This document shows positions 47,269 to 56,090 of a stretch of 64,000 nt of DNA, piece after piece. Source of the DNA: Arenimonas composti TR7-09 = DSM 18010 (GTDB lineage: Bacteria; Pseudomonadota; Gammaproteobacteria; Xanthomonadales; Xanthomonadaceae); NCBI RefSeq assembly GCF_000426365.1, contig NZ_AUFF01000008.1, forward strand, positions 1-64,000, read 5' to 3'. Numbering within the stretch: position 1 is the stretch's first letter; every line of letters begins with the position of its first letter. Position numbers and translations under genes: made by a program. The notes beneath the pieces were generated by a model. The model had not been told where the DNA came from, ran no database searches, and saw only the letters and a program-made list of their open reading frames with translations.

Positions 47269-48498
47269 TCACAGCACCAGCCAGGTGACGAGGCCGAGGA
47301 AGGATCCCATGGAGACGACGTCGGTGAGCGTGGTGAGGAAGATGCTGGAGGCGGTGGCGGGATCGGCGCCGAAGCGCTTGAGGATCAGCGGAATCGTCGC
47401 CCCCGACAGCCCCGCGACCATGCAGGCGAAGGCCATCGCGAACATCGTGATCAGCCCGAGCAGCAGCGCGCTGTCGCCGTCCTGCCGCCAGACCACGAAC
47501 CACATCGCGATGCCGGCGATGCCGCCGGTGACCAGGCCATTGAGGGTGCCGAGCACGGCCTCCTTGGTGACCAGCGCGCCGATGCGCATGCCCTTGAGCT
47601 CGCCCAGGGTCATGCCGCGCAGCATCACCGCCAGCGCCTGGCAGCCGGAGTTGCCGCTCTGGCCGCCGAGCACCGGCAGGAACATCGCCAGCACGACGAC
47701 CCTGTCGACGGTGTCCTCGAAATAGCCGACGACCGCCGCGGCGACGAACACCGTCAGCAGGTTCACCAGCAGCCACGGATTGCGGAACTTGAAGGCGGTC
47801 CACAGCGACGACGCCAGCCGCTCCTCGTTGTCGACACCGACCATCGCGCCGGCCTGCGCCGAGATCTCGAAGGCCTGCTGCTCGAACAGCACCTGTCCGC
47901 GCACCTGCCCGACCAGGCGGCCGTCGTCCTCGCAGACCGGATAGACCGGGTAGTGGCGGGTGACCACCTCGCGCATCGCCTCGACCAGCCGTGCGCCCGG
48001 CCGCAGCACGAACGGCGAGCGGATCATCACGTCGTCGAGCGCGCGCTCGCGGTCCGCGTAGAGCAGGTCGCGGAAGGCGACGACGCCGAGCAGCCGCTGC
48101 TGCGCATCGACCACCCACAGGTAGGTGACCAGGCGCACCTTGACCACGTCCCGCAGCGTCTCGATGGCCACCGAAACCGGAGTGCCACTGGCGAACACCG
48201 CCGGCGGATCCTCGATCAGGCGGCCGACGCTGCCTTCCGGATAGCGCTGGCTGTCCTGCCAGTCGACGCCGGGCGGCGCCGCGGCGATGACCGCGCTGCG
48301 CCGCTCCGGGGGCATTTCCGCCAGCAGGTCGTTCGCGCGGGCGGGTGGCATGCACGCCAGCAAGCGGGCGACGTCGGCCGCCGGCGAGTCGGCGAGGCGG
48401 TCGACCGCAGCGGCGGTATCGAGCGCGGCGAGGCGGGTGGCGCGGGCGGACAGGTCCGGCGCGGCCGGAAGCGTTGCGGACGGAAGCACTTCGGCCAC
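47269..48498 (-). CDS. mgtE: MgtE-type magnesium transporter (second copy)
   Basis: A 409-residue paralogue of the gene downstream with the same N-CBS-CBS-membrane layout. Long identical blocks in the CBS and pore parts (VVAFRDLLYADR, LFEQQAFEISAQAGAMVGV, ALAVMLRGMTLGEL, GADPATASSIFLT) point to tandem duplication. The pore ending is SIFLTTLTDVVSMGSF. GTG at 48498 is the likely start because GGAG is six bases upstream; an overlapping ATG is out of frame. Divergent regulation of the two copies, or a heteromer, is possible. Confidence 0.9.
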   Translation of the reverse strand: MAEVLPSATLPAAPDLSARATRLAALDTAAAVDRLADSPAADVARLLACMPPARANDLLAEMPPERRSAVIAAAPPGVDWQDSQRYPEGSVGRLIEDPPAVFASGTPVSVAIETLRDVVKVRLVTYLWVVDAQQRLLGVVAFRDLLYADRERALDDVMIRSPFVLRPGARLVEAMREVVTRHYPVYPVCEDDGRLVGQVRGQVLFEQQAFEISAQAGAMVGVDNEERLASSLWTAFKFRNPWLLVNLLTVFVAAAVVGYFEDTVDRVVVLAMFLPVLGGQSGNSGCQALAVMLRGMTLGELKGMRIGALVTKEAVLGTLNGLVTGGIAGIAMWFVVWRQDGDSALLLGLITMFAMAFACMVAGLSGATIPLILKRFGADPATASSIFLTTLTDVVSMGSFLGLVTWLVL

Positions 48499-48624
48499 GG
48501 TCGTCTCCAGGACGTCGCATCGGGTTGTCGGGCTAAAGCCTAGCCGAACGGACGGAGCCCGCATGCGCCGGCGCTCACACGGGCATCTGCCACAATCGCC
48601 GGCCCACGTCGCCGACCTCCACGC

Positions 48625-49725
48625 ATGTTCCCGACCGCCTCGCGCTCCGTCCCGGTCCTGCTCGTCGCCCTGCTGCTCGCCGCCTGTGGTGGCACCGGTG
48701 ACGCCCCCGACACCACCGAGTCCGCCGCCGCGCTCAGCGTCGCGGTCACCACGCCGGCGACCCGCGACCTGCCGCTGCGCATCGCCGCTTCCGGCGAGAT
48801 CGCCGCCTGGGAGGAAATGGCGCTCGGGGTCGAGGTCGGCGGCCAGCGGATCGCGAAGGTGCTGGTCGAGGTCGGCGACGAAGTCGCCGCCGGCCAGCCG
48901 CTGCTGCAGCTCGACACCCGCAGCCTGGAAATGCAGGTACGCATGGCCGAGGCGGCGCTGGCCCAGGCCGACGCCAATCTCGAGGTCGCGGTGGCCAATG
49001 CCGCGCGTGGGCGCCGGCTGAAGGAAGAACAGCTGATCGCCGCCAGCGACGCCGACCAGCTGATCGCCGGCGAGCTGACCGCGCGGGCGCAGCGGCAGAC
49101 CGCCCTCGCCCAGCTCGAGAACGCCCGCCTGCAGCTCGGCTTCGCGACGCTGCGCGCGCCCTACGCCGGCACGATCTCGGCGCGCAGCGTGCAGCCCGGC
49201 CAGGTGGCGATGGCCGGCACGGAACTGCTGCGGCTGATCCGCGACAACCGGCTGGAATGGCGCGCCGAACTGCCGGAAGCCGACCTCGTGCGGATCACCC
49301 CGGGCACCGCGGTGCGCCTGCGCGACAACGTCGGCGACGCCGTCGAAGGCCGCGTGCGCACGGTCGCCCCGGCGCTCGACGCGCGCAGCCGCACCGGCAC
49401 CGTCTATGCCGACCTGCCGCAGCCGGGCGCGCTGCGCGCCGGCATGTTCGCGGCCGGCGAGTTCACCCTCGGCAGCGCCCCGGCCCTCACCGTGCCCGAC
49501 ACCGCCGTCGTCGAACGCGACGGCCACCGCTACCTGTTCGTGCTCGCCGACGGCGACCGTGTGGCGCAGCGCCGGGTCGAGACCGGCACCCGCAGCGGCG
49601 GCCTGGTCGAGGTGCGTTCCGGCCTGCAGGGCGACGAGCGCGTCGTGACCGAAGGCGCCGGCTTCCTGTCCGAAGGCGACCGTGTGCGCGTCGTCGACGC
49701 CGCCGACGCCGCCACCGGGGACTGA
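48625..49725 (+). CDS. RND efflux periplasmic adaptor (second system)
   Basis: A 366-residue lipoprotein (lipobox LAAC, Cys near residue 21). Barrel-sandwich halves VGGQRIAKVLVEVGDEVAAGQPLLQLDT and LRAPYAGTISARSVQPGQVAM flank the helical hairpin. A beta-barrel and a membrane-proximal domain ending at VVTEGAGFLSEGDRVRVV follow. It precedes its RND pump by two bases, so they are translationally linked. It is only distantly like the first adaptor at 30044. Confidence 0.92.
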   Translation: MFPTASRSVPVLLVALLLAACGGTGDAPDTTESAAALSVAVTTPATRDLPLRIAASGEIAAWEEMALGVEVGGQRIAKVLVEVGDEVAAGQPLLQLDTRSLEMQVRMAEAALAQADANLEVAVANAARGRRLKEEQLIAASDADQLIAGELTARAQRQTALAQLENARLQLGFATLRAPYAGTISARSVQPGQVAMAGTELLRLIRDNRLEWRAELPEADLVRITPGTAVRLRDNVGDAVEGRVRTVAPALDARSRTGTVYADLPQPGALRAGMFAAGEFTLGSAPALTVPDTAVVERDGHRYLFVLADGDRVAQRRVETGTRSGGLVEVRSGLQGDERVVTEGAGFLSEGDRVRVVDAADAATGD

Positions 49726-49727
49726 CG

Positions 49728-52700
49728 ATGGCGATCAACGTCTCGACCTGGTCGATCAACCGGCCGCTGCCGGCGATCCTCGCCTTCATCCTGCTCGGCA
49801 TCGTCGGCTTCGTCGGTTTCAGCCAGTTGCCGGTGTCGCGCTTCCCGGACATCTCGTTCCCCGGCATCACCGTCACGATCGTGCAGCCCGGCGCGACCCC
49901 GGCCCAGCTCGAGGCCGAGGTCACGCGCAAGGTCGAGGACTCGATCGCGACGATCCCCGGCATCAAGAACCTGGTGTCGACCGTGGTCGAGGGCAGCTCG
50001 ACGACCTTCGTCGAGTTCCCGATCGGCAAGGACGAGAACGAGGCGCTGGACCTCGTGCGCGACGCCACCACGCGCGTGCGCACCGACCTGCCGGCCGACA
50101 TCGAGGAACCGGTCGTCGCCAAGCTCGAGGTCGTCGGCGGCACCCTGGTCACCTACGCGGTCGCCGCCGACGGCATGAGCGAGGACGAGCTGAGCTGGTT
50201 CGTCGACAACGAGGTGACCCGGGCGATGTTCGGCGTCGCCGGCGTCGGCCAGGTCGGGCGCTCCGGCGGCGTCGACCGCGAGGTGCAGGTCGACCTGCGC
50301 CCGGGCGTGCTGCAGGCCTTCGGCATCACCGCCGGCCAGGTGTCGCAGCAGCTGGCCGCGAGCCAGCTCGAGCGGTCGGGCGGCCGCGCCACCTTCGGCA
50401 GCGGCGAGCAGGCCATCCGCGCCGTCGGCACGGTCGGCACCGCCCAGGACCTGCGAGAATTCCCGATCCGCCTGCCCGACGGCCGCCAGGTGCCGCTGTC
50501 GACCCTCGCCGAGGTGCACGACGGCCACGAGGAACGCCGCCAGATCGCCCTGCTCGACGGCAAGCCGGTGGTCGCGTTCTCGATCAGCCGCACCCGCGGC
50601 AGCAGCGAGATCGAGGTCGGCGCCGGCGTCGAGGCGGCGGTGCGCGCGCTCGAGGCGGCGCACCCGGGCGTGCGCATCACCCAGGTGTTCTCGACGGTCG
50701 AGGAAGTGCACGCCTCGTACGAATCGTCGATGACGATGCTCTACGAGGGCGCGCTGCTGGCGGTGCTGGTGGTGTGGTTCTTCCTGCGCGACTGGCGCGC
50801 GACCTGGATCTCGGCGGTGGCGCTGCCGCTGTCGATCATCCCGACCTTCGGGGTGATGTGGCTGTTCGATTTCAGCCTGAACATGGTGACCCTGCTGGCC
50901 TTGGCGGTGGTGGTCGGCATCCTGGTCGACGACGCGATCGTCGAGGTCGAGAACATCGACCGCCACCTGGCGATGGGCAAGGCGCCGAAGCAGGCCGCCA
51001 CCGATGCCGCCGACGAGATCGGCCTGGCGGTGATCGCGACCTCGGCGACGCTGGCGGCGGTGTTCGTGCCGGTGGCCTTCATGCCGGGCGTCGCCGGCAA
51101 GTTCTTCCTCGAATTCGGCTGGACCGCGGCGACCGCGGTGCTGTTCTCGCTGCTGGTCGCGCGCCTGCTGACGCCGATGATGGCGGCCTACCAGCTCAAG
51201 CCGAAGGCACACGAGGAGAAGGAAGGCCGGGTGATGCGCTGGTACCTGCGCTGCGTCGAGTGGGCGCTGGCGCACCGCGGCCTCACGCTGCTCGCCGCGC
51301 TGCTGATGTTCATCGGTTCGCTCGGCATCGCGGCGGCGATTCCGGCGACCTTCATCCCCGGCTCCGACCTCGGCCGCAGCAACCTGAGCCTGGAGCTGCC
51401 GCCGGGGGCGCGGCTCGAGCAGACCGTGGCGGTGTCCGAACGCGCCCGCGCCCTGCTCGCCGACCTGCCGGAGCTGCGCCAGGCCTACGCCACGGTCGGC
51501 GGCGTCGTCGATTTCGGCGATCCGAACGTCAGCGGCATCCCCGACACCCGCAAGGCGGTGATGGTGCTCGACTGGGGCCCGGCCGGCGACCGCGACCGTT
51601 CCCAGGACGAGCTCGAGGCGATCGTGCGCGAGCGGCTCGCGGTGATCCCGGGCGTGCGCCAGCGCTTCATCAGCAGCGAACCGGGCGAGCAGATGCAGGT
51701 GGTGCTGGCCGGCGACGACCCGCGTGCGCTCTACGCGGCGGCGCAGTCGCTGGACCGCGAGCTGCGCACGATCCAGGGCCTGGGCACGATCAGCTCGACC
51801 GCGGCGCTGCTGCGGCCGGAGATCGTGATCGTGCCGGACGCGCGCCGCGCCGCCGACCTCGGCGTCTCGACCTTCGACATCGCCGAGGCCGCGCGCATCG
51901 CCACCAGCGGCGACTACCGGCAGCGGCTTGCGAAGCTCAACCTCGCCGACCGCCAGATCCCGATCCGCGTGCGCATGGCCGAGGAGCAACTCTCCGACGA
52001 GGACCTGCTGGCGCTGATGCGGGTGCCGAGCGCGAACGGCGGCACGGTGCCGCTGGCGGCGGTGGCGGAGATCACCCGCGGCAGCGGCCCGGCGGTGATC
52101 AACCGCCTCGGCCGCGCCCGCCAGGTGACCTTCACCGCCGAGCTCGGTGGCCGCCCGCTCGGCGACGTCATGAACGAGGTCAACGCGCTGCCGACGCTGG
52201 CGAGCCTGCCACCCGGCGTGCGCACCCAGCCCTACGGCGACGCCGAAATCTTCGTCGAGCTGTTCGTCGGCTTCGCGCTGGCGATGGCGGCCGGCCTGTT
52301 CTGCGTGTACGCCGTGCTGCTCCTGCTGTTCAACCACGCCAGCCACCCGCTGATCATCCTGATGGCGGTGCCGCTGTCGGCCGGCGGCGCCTTCGGCCTG
52401 ATGTTCCTGACCGGTACCCTGCTGTCGCTGCCGGCGCTGATCGGCCTGCTGATGCTGATCGGCATCGCGACGAAGAACTCGATCCTGCTGGTCGACTACG
52501 CGGTGGTCGCCGAGGACGAGCACGGGCTGTCGATGCACGACGCGCTGGTCGACGCCTGCCGCAAGCGCGCGCGGCCGGTGATCATGACCTCGATCGCGAT
52601 GAGTGCCGGCATGCTGCCGATCGCGCTCGGTTTCGGCGCCGATGCGGCGTTCCGGCAGCCGATGGCGGTCGCGGTGATCGGTGGCCTGATCACCTCGACG

Positions 52701-52802
52701 GTGCTGAGCCTGGTGGTGATCCCGGCGGCGTTCGCGAGCCTCGAAAGCTTCCTGCGCTGGCTGAAGGCCCGCTGGCGCCGCCGCGAGCCGGCTGCCGCCT
52801 GA
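49728..52802 (+). CDS. RND-family efflux transporter (second system)
   Basis: A 1024-residue inner-membrane proton-driven pump. The N-terminus WSINRPLPAILAFILLGIVGF and SRFPDISFPGITVTIVQPGATP match MdtB/AcrB-type pumps. The proton-relay Asp pair is in GILVDDAIVEVENIDRH near residue 405, and IATKNSILLVDYAVVAED marks the second half. Twelve helices and two periplasmic loops are present. No outer-membrane channel is in the operon; TolC at 32733 is the likely partner. Substrate unknown. Confidence 0.94.
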   Translation: MAINVSTWSINRPLPAILAFILLGIVGFVGFSQLPVSRFPDISFPGITVTIVQPGATPAQLEAEVTRKVEDSIATIPGIKNLVSTVVEGSSTTFVEFPIGKDENEALDLVRDATTRVRTDLPADIEEPVVAKLEVVGGTLVTYAVAADGMSEDELSWFVDNEVTRAMFGVAGVGQVGRSGGVDREVQVDLRPGVLQAFGITAGQVSQQLAASQLERSGGRATFGSGEQAIRAVGTVGTAQDLREFPIRLPDGRQVPLSTLAEVHDGHEERRQIALLDGKPVVAFSISRTRGSSEIEVGAGVEAAVRALEAAHPGVRITQVFSTVEEVHASYESSMTMLYEGALLAVLVVWFFLRDWRATWISAVALPLSIIPTFGVMWLFDFSLNMVTLLALAVVVGILVDDAIVEVENIDRHLAMGKAPKQAATDAADEIGLAVIATSATLAAVFVPVAFMPGVAGKFFLEFGWTAATAVLFSLLVARLLTPMMAAYQLKPKAHEEKEGRVMRWYLRCVEWALAHRGLTLLAALLMFIGSLGIAAAIPATFIPGSDLGRSNLSLELPPGARLEQTVAVSERARALLADLPELRQAYATVGGVVDFGDPNVSGIPDTRKAVMVLDWGPAGDRDRSQDELEAIVRERLAVIPGVRQRFISSEPGEQMQVVLAGDDPRALYAAAQSLDRELRTIQGLGTISSTAALLRPEIVIVPDARRAADLGVSTFDIAEAARIATSGDYRQRLAKLNLADRQIPIRVRMAEEQLSDEDLLALMRVPSANGGTVPLAAVAEITRGSGPAVINRLGRARQVTFTAELGGRPLGDVMNEVNALPTLASLPPGVRTQPYGDAEIFVELFVGFALAMAAGLFCVYAVLLLLFNHASHPLIILMAVPLSAGGAFGLMFLTGTLLSLPALIGLLMLIGIATKNSILLVDYAVVAEDEHGLSMHDALVDACRKRARPVIMTSIAMSAGMLPIALGFGADAAFRQPMAVAVIGGLITSTVLSLVVIPAAFASLESFLRWLKARWRRREPAAA

Positions 52803-52866
52803 ACGGGCGGCACCGCGGCGCGGCGCATTCACCCGCCGCTGCCGCCGACGGCGCGACGATGCGCGC

Positions 52867-53628
52867 ATGAACATGTCGCTCGCGGTCGGCGAAGTGCGGT
52901 TTTCCCTGGTGGTGCCGGCCTGGAACGAGGCGGCGCGGTTGCCGGCGCTGTTCGACTCGATCGACGCCGCCCGCGGCCGCTGGATCCTCGCCGGCCGCGA
53001 TCCGCAGGCGATCGAGATCATCGTCGCCGACAACGGCAGCAACGACGGCACGCCGACGATCGCGGCGATGCGCGGCGCCCGCGTCGCCGAGGTCCTGCCG
53101 CGGCGCATCGCCGCCGCCCGCAACGGCGGCGCGGCGGTGGCCCGTGGCGAACTGATCGGCTTCGTCGATGCCGACAGCCGCATCCACCCCGATGCCTTCC
53201 TCGCGATCGACGCGGCGATGTCCGACCCGGCGGTCGTCGGCGGCGCCACCGGGGTGACGATGGAACGCTGGTCGGCCGGCATCGCCCTGACTTATGCACT
53301 CGGCCTGCCGGTGGTCTGGGCGACCGGCTTCGACAGCGGCATCGTGTTCTGCCGGCGCGCCGACTTCCGCGCCCTCGGCGGCTACGACGAGGACCGGGCG
53401 ATCGCCGAAGACGTCGACTTCATGCGCCGCCTGTCGCGGCTGGGGCGCAGTCGCGGCCAGCGCCTGCGCCGGCTGCGCCGGGCCAGGACGGTGACCTCGA
53501 CCCGCAAGTGGGACGAGCACGGCGACTGGCATTACCTGCTGCAGATGCCGGCGGTCGGCTGGCGCCTGCTGCGCGATCCGCGGGCGTTGCCCGACTTCGC
53601 CCGTCGCTACTGGTACGACGGCCGCTGA
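52867..53628 (+). CDS. GT2-family glycosyltransferase
   Basis: A 253-residue GT-A enzyme. It opens FSLVVPAWNEAARLPALFDS, has IIVADNGSNDGT and the metal-binding FVDADSRIHPDAF (a DxD variant), then GGYDEDRAIAEDVDFMRRL. There is no membrane segment, unlike processive synthases. It may act on surface glycans; donor and acceptor are unknown. It is downstream of the second RND pump but 64 bases away, so co-transcription is uncertain. Confidence 0.88.
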   Translation: MNMSLAVGEVRFSLVVPAWNEAARLPALFDSIDAARGRWILAGRDPQAIEIIVADNGSNDGTPTIAAMRGARVAEVLPRRIAAARNGGAAVARGELIGFVDADSRIHPDAFLAIDAAMSDPAVVGGATGVTMERWSAGIALTYALGLPVVWATGFDSGIVFCRRADFRALGGYDEDRAIAEDVDFMRRLSRLGRSRGQRLRRLRRARTVTSTRKWDEHGDWHYLLQMPAVGWRLLRDPRALPDFARRYWYDGR

Positions 53629-53703
53629 GCCCGGAGGCCCCGGCCGGCGCCGGCTGGAGTAGGCTGGTCCGGGGGAAGCCAGCCGGGACCCAGGGGGAAT
53701 CCG

Positions 53704-56001
53704 ATGGCACGCGGCATCCGTTCGCGGTTGCTGATGACGACACTGTTGATGGCGCTGGTCGTCGTCGGCATCGCCCTGCCGCTGGCCGACGCGGTGATCG
53801 GCGTGAAGTTCGGCGCGTTCGAGGTGGGCAAGGCGCGCGACGACGCCGACCGCCTGCAGCTGCTGCTTTCCGAACGCATGGAGCGCTTGCGCGCCCAGGT
53901 CGTCGACTACGCCGAATGGGTCGACGCGGTCGACTACATGCGCGGCGCCGACAACGGCTTCATCGCCGAGAACATCACCGCGGACGGCATGGACAACTTC
54001 GGCGTCGACCGGGTATTCGTGCTCGGCCCCGCGCTCGAGGTGCGCGACGCCAGCGAACTGGTGCTGCCCCCTGGCCGGGCGCCGAAGCTGCAGGCGCTGC
54101 CGGCCGAGCGCCTGCGTCCGGTCCTCGCCGACAGCCGCGTGCGCGGCATCCACAATCGCCGCGGCGGTCGCGCCTTCCTGATGCCGATCGACGGCGAGTG
54201 GTTCCTGGTCGCGGTCGCGGCGGTGATCGATCCGAATGACCTCGCAGGCAGCCGCGATGCCGGCGTCATCGGCTTCGCCAGCGCGATCAGCGGCCGCCGC
54301 GGCGAAGAGATCGAGGCGGTGGCGAAGCTGCCGCTGCGGCTGACGACCGAACCCGCCGGCCCGCTCGGCTCGCGCCTCGACGGCGACGAGGTGCACACGG
54401 TGCGGCGGCTGCTCGACAGCGACGGCGAGCCGACCGCCTGGCTCGACCTGCATCATCCGCGGCCACTGGCGGCGCAGACGCGGATCGCACGGATCCTGCT
54501 GCTGGCGATGGCGGTCGGCATCTTCGTCGTCGGCAGCCTGCTCGTCTGGCAGCTGGTCGACCGCCGGCTGATCCGCCGCCTCGAGCGCATGCATGCCGAA
54601 CTGGATGCGCTCGCCGGCGGCCGCCGCGAGGCGCTGGCGGTCAGCGGCGCCGGTGACGAGATCGATGCCCTCGCCGGCCGCTTCAACCTGCTCGTCGGCG
54701 AGCTCGGCGAAGTCAGCCGGCGCTGGGCCCACGAGGCCTCGCACGACGCCCTGACCGGCCTCGGCAACCGCGCCAGCCTGCTGCGCACGCTCGACGCCGA
54801 AGGCCATGGCGACACCGCGGCGACCCTGCTGCTGGTCGACCTGGACGGCTTCAAGGCGGTCAACGAACTGTTCGGCCACGCGCTCGGCGACCACGTGCTC
54901 ACCCGCGTCGCGCACCGGCTGCGGGAAGCCGACCTGGCCGCCGACGCCTGGCGCATCGGTGGCGACGAGTTCGCGCTGCGGCTGCCGGGCGCCGATCCCG
55001 AACATGCCCTCGCCACCGCGGCAAGGCTGCGCGAGGCGGTCGCCGGCCTGGCGCTGTCCGGGGTGGCGCGCGGCGTGCTGCACGCCTGCGTCGGCGTCGC
55101 CCTGCGCGAACCCGGCCAGGCCCTGCGCGGCGAGGAGTTCCTGCAGCGCGCCGAGGTCGCCCTGCACGCCGCGAAGACCGGCCGTTCCGGCGGCATCGCG
55201 ATGTTCGACGCGGCGATGCTGCTGTCCCTGCAGGAGGACGCAGCGCTGGCGCGGGCGCTGGACCGGGCGATCCTCGACGGCGGCATCGAGCCCTGGTTCC
55301 AGCCGATCGTCGCCGCCGCCGACGGCCGCGTGCGCGGCTTCGAGGTGCTGGCGCGCTGGCGCCACCGCGACGCCGGCTGGATCGCGCCGGCGCGCTTCAT
55401 CGCCGTCGCCGAACGCAACCACCTCGCCGCCGGGGTCGACCGCCTCGTGCTGCGCCAGGCCCTGCAGGCCCTGCCCCGGCTGCAGGCCGCGGCGCCCGGG
55501 GTCGGGCTGTCGGTGAACGCGTCGGCGCAGAGCCTGCTCGACGGCAGCTACATCGAGGCGGTGAGCGCGATGCTCGGCGACGCTCCGGCGCTGGCACCGG
55601 CGCTGACCCTGGAGATCACCGAAACCGCCTTCAGCGAGAACGAGCAGGCACTGGTGCCGCCGGTGGAAGCCCTGCGCGGGCTCGGCGTGCGCGTCGTGCT
55701 CGACGACTTCGGCGTCGGCCACAGCTCGCTGGCGCGGCTGGCGCATCTGCGCCCGGCCGGGATCAAGCTCGACGGCGCCTTCGTGCGCCAGCGCCGCGAC
55801 GGCGGCGACCGCATCTGCCGCGCGGTGATCGGCCTGGCGCACGAGTTCGACATCGCGGTCACCGCGGAGTGGATCGAAACCGCCGAGGACGCCGCCTGTC
55901 TGCGCGACTGGAAGTGCGACACCCTGCAGGGCAACCACTTCGCGGCGCCGATGCCGCTGGCCGCGACCCTGGCCTGGATGCAGGAGCCGCTGCGGGCGTG
56001 A
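53704..56001 (+). CDS. CHASE4-HAMP-GGDEF-EAL cyclic-di-GMP protein
   Basis: A 765-residue inner-membrane signalling protein. The first helix is at about 8-28, then a periplasmic CHASE4-like sensor (about 45-250, with YAEWVDAVDYM and NGFIAENITADGMDNFGVDRVFVLG). A second helix at about 262-285 and a HAMP segment follow, then GGDEF at 419-423 (intact) and an EAL domain at about 520-760. The EAL motif reads EVL (547-549), but the metal and catalytic residues look kept: EITET, DDFG, IKLDG, ETAED and LQGNHF. Both synthesis and breakdown of c-di-GMP are therefore possible. A TAGGCT lies before the gene, and GGGGGAA serves as ribosome binding site. Confidence 0.93.
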   Translation: MARGIRSRLLMTTLLMALVVVGIALPLADAVIGVKFGAFEVGKARDDADRLQLLLSERMERLRAQVVDYAEWVDAVDYMRGADNGFIAENITADGMDNFGVDRVFVLGPALEVRDASELVLPPGRAPKLQALPAERLRPVLADSRVRGIHNRRGGRAFLMPIDGEWFLVAVAAVIDPNDLAGSRDAGVIGFASAISGRRGEEIEAVAKLPLRLTTEPAGPLGSRLDGDEVHTVRRLLDSDGEPTAWLDLHHPRPLAAQTRIARILLLAMAVGIFVVGSLLVWQLVDRRLIRRLERMHAELDALAGGRREALAVSGAGDEIDALAGRFNLLVGELGEVSRRWAHEASHDALTGLGNRASLLRTLDAEGHGDTAATLLLVDLDGFKAVNELFGHALGDHVLTRVAHRLREADLAADAWRIGGDEFALRLPGADPEHALATAARLREAVAGLALSGVARGVLHACVGVALREPGQALRGEEFLQRAEVALHAAKTGRSGGIAMFDAAMLLSLQEDAALARALDRAILDGGIEPWFQPIVAAADGRVRGFEVLARWRHRDAGWIAPARFIAVAERNHLAAGVDRLVLRQALQALPRLQAAAPGVGLSVNASAQSLLDGSYIEAVSAMLGDAPALAPALTLEITETAFSENEQALVPPVEALRGLGVRVVLDDFGVGHSSLARLAHLRPAGIKLDGAFVRQRRDGGDRICRAVIGLAHEFDIAVTAEWIETAEDAACLRDWKCDTLQGNHFAAPMPLAATLAWMQEPLRA

Positions 56002-56090
56002 CCATCGGCCGGTTGCCGCCCGGCGACGCGGGCGGTTAGGGTGGCCGGCGCTGCGGCGCGCGTGTTCGCCGCACCCTACCCGGAGTCCCT

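Noticed and set aside
49530..53282. Very long minus-strand open frame opposite the second RND pump
   Set aside because: Its product is low-complexity and rich in His, Arg, Asp and Ala, typical of antisense frames in GC-rich DNA; the plus strand encodes an unmistakable transporter.
52690..55938. Long minus-strand open frame opposite the GT2 and GGDEF-EAL genes
   Set aside because: Shadow frame with the same biased composition; the plus-strand genes have intact catalytic motifs.
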